Shown: piece after piece, positions 59,601 to 64,000 of the stretch | Position numbering within the stretch: the stretch's first letter is position 1 | Layout of the letters: the number at the start of each line of letters is the position of its first letter | Assembly: GCA_020698575.1 (NCBI GenBank) | Contig: CM036241.1 | Span: 37,741,855-37,805,854 of the forward strand | Length of the DNA stretch: 64,000 nucleotides | Source: Bostrychus sinensis | Lineage: Eukaryota > Chordata > Actinopteri > Gobiiformes > Eleotridae | Reading direction: 5' to 3' | The notes under the pieces: generated by a model | What the model was told of the DNA's origin: nothing | Database searches by the model: none | What the model saw: only the letters and a program-made list of their open reading frames with translations | Program-made: the position numbers and the translations under genes

Positions 59601-60855
59601 GGGCTGAGTGACCTTAAAGGGAGATTTTTTACCGTGGCTGCCAAGATTCAGGCATAAGAAATTAATGTAGCAGAAACACTGACGTAACCATAAATTTGGC
59701 ATAGCACAAAAAATACACTTGTTGTGCCAGCCAGGATTTGAACCCCCCAACCTTAGCAGTCATTGTAGTAGTAGTTTATATTCACAGACCCATAATATGA
59801 TGCATAAGTCCTGAACAGGTGTGAGTTGTGAACTATATACATTTCCTGAGTGTTAAAGCAGGCCGCACAAAGAGAAACCGAAGACAGCAGTGAGTAAATT
59901 ATTGAAGCACAGAAGAAGAAGAAAAAGAAGCCTGTTACCCATGACGCCGAGCGGCTGAGGTCTGCTGCCACTGGAGGGAAACGCCTGCCATGCAAAGGAC
60001 AGGAGCAGCCAGGAAACACAAAGGTTTCGGAGAGACAAACGTGAGTTAGAGTTACACGTCCAAGAGAGAAGAGAAAGAGACAGGAGCAAGTTAGAGCCAT
60101 GCTTTGGTAAAAAAAACAGTTTAATTATTCATGTTACTGTGAATTTGTTAATAAAAATTAGACAGTGAAAAACAAATCATCTTCATTAGGCTTAGATTAG
60201 ATATGCACAAGAATGCTCTAGTTCTTTAGGGATAGTCCTGGTTTAGTCCTAATTTTGACTTGTTTAGACCTAGTTTGGCCCAGTTAAATTAGTTATTATA
60301 AGAATATAAGGGGCAATGTTAACTATGGATTTGTTTGTATAGATAATTACAAATGGATGAATGATAATAAGTGACAAGAACTAAATGGCCATTTAAGACT
60401 AAATACAAACAGTAACAGACCACAAAGGAGAACTAAATCAGGATAATTGTCGGATAAAAATGAAAAATCATCTTTAAATATACAGAAGAATGGGGTGGAG
60501 GTCCAAACCAGGACTAAACCTGGTCTTATGTTACCTGGTTGATGAAGTAGACCTCATAGTCCAGTTGACAGGTCTAAATGAGATCTAAACCAGGACTAAA
60601 CCAGGCCTTATGTTACCTGGTTGATGACGTAGACTCCGTAGTCCAGCTGCTGCCTCTGGAGGATGGGGTGGAGGTAGTAGAGCCAGTACTTGAGGTGCTC
60701 GTCTCGGTTCCTGAAGGGGATGATGATGGCGACCTTCTGCAGAGCCACACAGTCAGGGGGTTTGAAGCGCCCCCCAGTGGAGATCCTGGGGTTCTCTTTC
60801 TTCACCAGGTCCAGGGAGGGGCTGGGACGCATGAACTCCACTCTCAAAGGACCGA
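53697..60855 (-). CDS. b4galt1: b4galt1-like beta-1,4-galactosyltransferase, catalytic exons (5' exon missing)
   Basis: Five exons join in phase on the minus strand: 60617-60855, 56445-56632, 55382-55504, 55102-55206 and 53697-53826 (TGA 53697-53699). They give 260 residues, from VGPLRVEFMRP to TQITVDVGKP. The enzyme transfers galactose from UDP-Gal to GlcNAc in the Golgi. Visible motifs: IIIPFRNRDEHLKYWLYYLH, NRAKLLNIGY, FSDVDLIPMDD (the metal-binding DVD), NNYWGWGGEDDDIYNR (acceptor site), and MIRHERDQKNEPNPQRF with the Met and His that help hold Mn2+. These resemble B4GALT1 more than B4GALT2; a b4galt1-like paralogue is possible. The exon for the tail and membrane anchor (about 130 residues in human) was not found before 64000 and is probably further right. 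The introns carry copies of exon ends and an 11-bp minisatellite. Confidence 0.92.
55606..56260. mobile_element. DNA element with TTCACACTGC-type inverted ends
   Basis: Left AACTTAGGCTACATTCAGAC and right GGCAGTGTGAACGAAGTG are imperfect inverted repeats. The interior (GTGAACAGCACAAATCAGAT) is typical of an abundant teleost element. It lies in a b4galt1 intron. Confidence 0.6.
56302..56530 (-). repeat. 86-bp tandem units containing the 3' end of a b4galt1 exon plus splice donor
   Basis: The functional exon end (reading YKCFSQPRHLSVSMDKFGF, donor at 56444) is followed downstream by a second copy with the same donor, which starts with GTATGC (56353-56358 on the plus strand, against 56439-56444). 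A third, partial copy starts 86 bp further on. Landmarks recur at 56479, 56393 and 56307, exactly 86 bp apart. The second copy keeps an open frame (YKSSSQPQHLSVSLDKFGY). The third is cut after about 27 bases. Each intron part contains the AACCAGTTCTA/AACCAGGTCTA motif. Confidence 0.9.
56772..56990. repeat. Long degenerate TAG/TAA trinucleotide tract in b4galt1
   Basis: About 220 bp of AGTAATAATAGCAGTAGTAG-like triplets with few breaks in the three-base register. It produces spurious open frames of Asn/Ser or Thr/Ile. Confidence 0.9.
58060..58345. mobile_element. Probable DNA element fragment, GC-richer than its surroundings
   Basis: Runs from TAGGGTATGTTTCCACTTGC through repeated TCTGGTGCGGTTCTGGTGCG to about GAACTTCACACTG. 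The wording is that of a common teleost repeat. Boundaries and superfamily are uncertain. It is intronic in b4galt1. Confidence 0.45.
60483..60650 (-). repeat. 82-bp tandem copy of the 3' end of another b4galt1 exon plus splice donor
   Basis: The exon ending at 60617 (QLDYGVYVINQ, donor GTAACATAAGG) has a copy 82 bp downstream in the intron, reading QLDYEVYFINQ with the donor GTAACATAAGA (near 60529-60567). A further scrap, GAATGGGGTGGAGGT near 60488, matches exon sequence near 60660. The joining sequence is made of AACCAGGACTAAACC-like repeats. Confidence 0.85.
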
Positions 60856-60877
60856 CTACATATGGGAGAGAAGAGAA

Positions 60878-60885
60878 ACTACTAT

Positions 60886-60929
<44 letters not shown>
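60878..60929. repeat. (ACT)n microsatellite next to a b4galt1 splice acceptor
   Basis: About 17 ACT units on the plus strand, AGT on the transcribed strand, ending 22 bases before the exon start at 60855. Confidence 0.95.
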
Positions 60930-61309
60930 GGGTTCCCTGTCCAGGTAAAAGGGGATCATTTTACTGTCAAATGCATGTTGATTTTGCTCTGTCTTTCAGT
61001 GAAAACAACAGACTGGGTGTGAACAGGAAGTTTTAAAGTGGAATTTGAACACAGATGTCTAGTCTATTTTAGACTAGTTTCATTTACCATTCAGCCTGGT
61101 GTTAAACTAAAATCTGTGATTTAATGGGCCATCTTTACTGTTGCAAAGCACTAAGATCCTCCAGTACTTCAAGTGAAGTTTAGAGTTGACCTTCAACTTA
61201 AAGCTCTGAGTTTAGCTTTAGGTCAGTGATTCTCAAACCTATCACACCCAGTACCACCTTTGAAAATATCTGGCTTTACAAGTATCATCTTTAACAAATT
61301 AAAATGAAC

Positions 61310-61800
61310 CTAAACCAGCTCTAAACCACGTCTGAACCAGGACTAGTACAGGACTAAACCTGGACTAAACCAGGTCTGAACCAGCACTAATCTAGAATAA
61401 GTCTATGTCCAACTAAAACAGAAAATGTGGTTCTAAAACCAAGTCTAAACCAGGACTACTCTAGGACTAAATTAGATCTAAACCAGGAATAAACTAGGTC
61501 TAAACCAGTTCTAAATGAAGACTAGCCAACAGAAAAATTACTCTAAACCAAGTCTAAACCAGGACTAAATTAGGACTAAACCAGGACTAATGCTGGACTA
61601 ATCTAGGACTAAATTGGGTCTAAACAAGGTCTAAACCAAGACTAGCCCCAACTAAAATATAAAGAATTGCTCTAAACCAGCTCTAATCTAGGACTAAACC
61701 AGGTCTAAACCAGGACTAATCAAGGATTAATCTATGACTAAACTAGATCTAAATCAGGTCTTAACCATGTCTAGCCCCTAAATAAAAATTAAAAAATAGC
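61310..61800. repeat. 11-bp minisatellite, consensus CTAAACCAGGA
   Basis: Degenerate tandem 11-mers run through this part of b4galt1 intron 1, for example CTAAACCAGCT, CTAAACCACGT, CTGAACCAGGA, CTAAACCTGGA, CTAAACCAGGT in successive order. The G of AGG alternates with other bases, and some units are interrupted. Confidence 0.85.
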
Positions 61801-62449
61801 TCTAAATAAGGACTGTATAAAGGAGACTCCTGAGTCCCACCAGTGGAGCCTGTACCACAGTTTGAGAACCACTGCTTTAGACCAATGTGAACCAGTGATG
61901 ATCTCCACCTCGTTAAACATCACATCTGACATTGACAAAATCAGATTTTTTCTCCAAAATACAAGGATAACAATTTTGAAAACCTCAACCTCTGAGGATG
62001 TCATGGACCGCAGGTTGGGAACCACTGGTCTAAACGAATTAAAGCCCCAGCTGAGACAGGAGTAACACTTAAACACTCTTTTAATTAAGCCCGCAGCCCA
62101 GTTTGTGAACCACTGTTGATAGATAATTGTGGCATGATGCAATCATTAGTTTTTGATATGAACAGAATCTGGTATAGTGAAAGAGCTGTGACCTTTGACC
62201 TCTGACCCCAGGCTGAGCGCATGAGTGTTGTTTCAGCTGAGAATCAAAAACAAACTGAGCACTCAGACCTTGGACCCACTTCGTGTTCAAGAGAATTCAT
62301 TTATCATACAACTGAGCTAGGGAGCAGCCCCAAAAGTCAATATCAACTCAAGGGTGTATTCTCAAGGTTTGGTTTTCAAGCTGTGGTACAGATCCCACTG
62401 GTGGTACACTTTTTTATAGTCCATTAGAGATCCAGGTAGCCTGTGTACC

Positions 62450-62600
62450 ATAAACAGGACAAAACTAGTACAAATCTAGACTTAACCACGTCTGCACGTC
62501 TAGCCTAGGACTAAACCATGTCCAAACCAGTACTAAAGTAAACCAGGACTAAACCTGGTCACAATTAGGCCTAAATGTAGGACTAAATAAGGAGTAAATC
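62450..62600. repeat. second block of the 11-bp CTAAACCAGGA repeat
   Basis: Same unit family as at 61.3-61.8 kb (ACTAAACCATGTCC, AACCAGTACTAAAG, ACCAGGACTAAACC). Smaller blocks are at about 60215-60285 and 60505-60605. Confidence 0.75.
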
Positions 62601-62968
62601 ATGAGCCCTAGCTCAAGGTGATAATTCGCTTCATAGTACCACTTATCCTTGTGCTCATGTTTGGTTTAGTCTGGTAAGAGAGATATCTGGGCTAAGTTCT
62701 GTCAGCTTTGTACCAGATCATACCAGGCAGGGCAAAGGCAGAACTGTTTTTTCAATAAATGATTACGTAAACTCAAAGGCGTTTTACATTCTGCTGCACC
62801 TGTTGCAGGGCATCGTCAATCTCAGGTACAGATGTGGGTTAGAACTGTGATTTAGTCCTGATTTAATCCTGGAGGTGGAGGTAGCTGACCTAGTGGAGTT
62901 ACTGTATCTTGTTGATTTCTCCAAAATGCCACGGAAAACCAGAATTAAACCTGGTCTAACCTGTGAAT

Positions 62969-63591
62969 TAGGGCCGAGCGATAAATCAATTTTTTCGATT
63001 ACTGCGAATTTGTAGGGCAGATCGACTTGTTTAAATAAAAATTAATAAAAAAAAAAAAAAAAACGTCCACCACCGGCGCTCTGGGCTCCCGTAGTTCATA
63101 GTGGGTAGGCCCCGCCCTCCCTCCGCGCTAGAGGAACACAAACAACATGGCAGCAAGCAGGGAATAACTCCTTCTAAAAACACAGCAATATGATTTTAAA
63201 AAGTAGGTACACTTGGCCTGTTCAAATACAGGTATTTTTAATTAGATTAATTACCACCTCACATATGTTTAAAAACATATTTTGTTAGTTTTTACAGTTC
63301 TAGCTAATATTTTGAAAAAGAATTATAGACAAAAATAATTGCAACTTTTGGCGCAAGTTTTAAGAAAATCTCCCGTAAAATCACAGGGCCTTCTCTTCTA
63401 TTTGACTTGTCTGATTGCACTTTAACCTCAAGAAGAAATCAAAGCAATAAAGCTAAACTTGTTTTGGACAATTTCTCTGTTGTCTTCAGTTAGATTTTAA
63501 GTAAGTGGGGAAAAAAATTGTTTTAAATCGTAAATCAAATTTTTTGTGAAAAAATCTGAGATTTTTTTTTAGGCTAAATTGCCCAGCTCTA
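62969..63591. mobile_element. hAT-like non-autonomous element with perfect 8-bp target-site duplication
   Basis: Ends TAGGGCCGAGCGATAAAT and ATTGCCCAGCTCTA are inverted repeats. CTGTGAAT occurs directly before (62961-62968) and directly after (63592-63599). The element is 623 bp, non-coding, and lies in intron 1 of b4galt1. Confidence 0.88.
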
Positions 63592-64000
63592 CTGTGAATA
63601 ACTTTTTTACATGATCGCACCAGTGCTCCTATCTTTAGAAGGTCAGGAGCACTGTCAAAAATTTAGCAGCACCAAATAAAATGTATGGAAACATATGCTT
63701 AAAAATATACTGTATATTTAACTCTTTTATTCATTGATAATAACAGCTATTTTGACTTTACAGAAAGGCCTAAATTCACTTTTACATGTGCCATTTGTGC
63801 TCCTAACTTGGATAGGCTCTTCAGAATTTCGTAGCCTGGAACGATAATAAGAAGTCCAATTCTACAGAATGTTTTAATGTAATTTATCACATAAGACTGC
63901 ACTACTGGCTGCAACATAGGAACAAGTCTGTCAATTAGAGTAAACAGTGCCCTCATTAACCTACAGTCTAGAAGAGGGGAGCCCTTGTGGGCAACAGGGG

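Noticed and set aside
63747..63956. Hydrophobic minus-strand frame considered as the missing b4galt1 membrane-anchor exon
   Set aside because: It lacks a short basic tail plus single anchor, has no donor in the needed phase that I can see, and no similarity to B4GALT1 N-termini.
1..64000. CRISPR arrays, operons, prophage or toxin-antitoxin content
   Set aside because: The window is eukaryotic; the only regular arrays are microsatellites and minisatellites without spacer structure.

Overview
This is vertebrate genomic DNA, almost certainly from a teleost fish, and most likely a percomorph. The genes are split into many short exons with GT-AG introns. The proteins match vertebrate families, and the introns and spacers are AT-rich and full of typical fish repeats: tRNA-headed SINEs, L2/CR1/L1-type LINE tails, hAT, Harbinger-like and Tc1-like DNA element remnants, and microsatellites. 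I see no bacterial, plasmid or phage content.

Five protein-coding genes can be read by joining exons in phase. (1) zbtb40, minus strand, 5' part only (coding 214-3612): a BTB/POZ zinc-finger gene that runs off the left edge. (2) usp48, minus strand, complete (coding 7249-20591): 27 exons giving a 1047-residue deubiquitinase with a USP catalytic domain, a DUSP region and a ubiquitin-like tail. (3) camk1g, plus strand, complete (coding 24123-35441): 11 coding exons, 428 residues, a CaM kinase I gamma with a C-terminal CAAX box. (4) rest, plus strand, complete (coding 41458-46530): 6 coding exons, 959 residues, the nine-finger RE1-silencing repressor. (5) b4galt1-like, minus strand (coding 53697-60855): the five exons of the luminal catalytic domain; the exon for the cytoplasmic tail and membrane anchor is not seen and should lie beyond the right edge.

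Layout: zbtb40 and usp48 are in tandem on the minus strand. usp48 and camk1g diverge from a 2.2 kb spacer that holds two LINE tails. camk1g and rest are in tandem on the plus strand. rest and b4galt1 converge on a repeat-rich spacer (47.99-53.7 kb) with an L2-type LINE tail, a long hairpin and a hAT-like element carrying its target-site duplication and a nested SINE. The genes act in unrelated processes (transcription, ubiquitin removal, calcium signalling, neuronal gene silencing, Golgi glycosylation) and do not form a functional cluster.

I found no unknown biological system. The most unusual signal is at b4galt1: the 3' ends of two exons, with their splice donors, are tandemly copied into the adjoining intron (86-bp and 82-bp periods). 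The copies lie among a dispersed 11-bp minisatellite of consensus CTAAACCAGGA, and a smaller exon-end copy occurs in rest. Other points of note are an intron in rest at the place where mammals make the truncated REST4 form, two clean hairpins, and well-preserved target-site duplications around two hAT-like elements.
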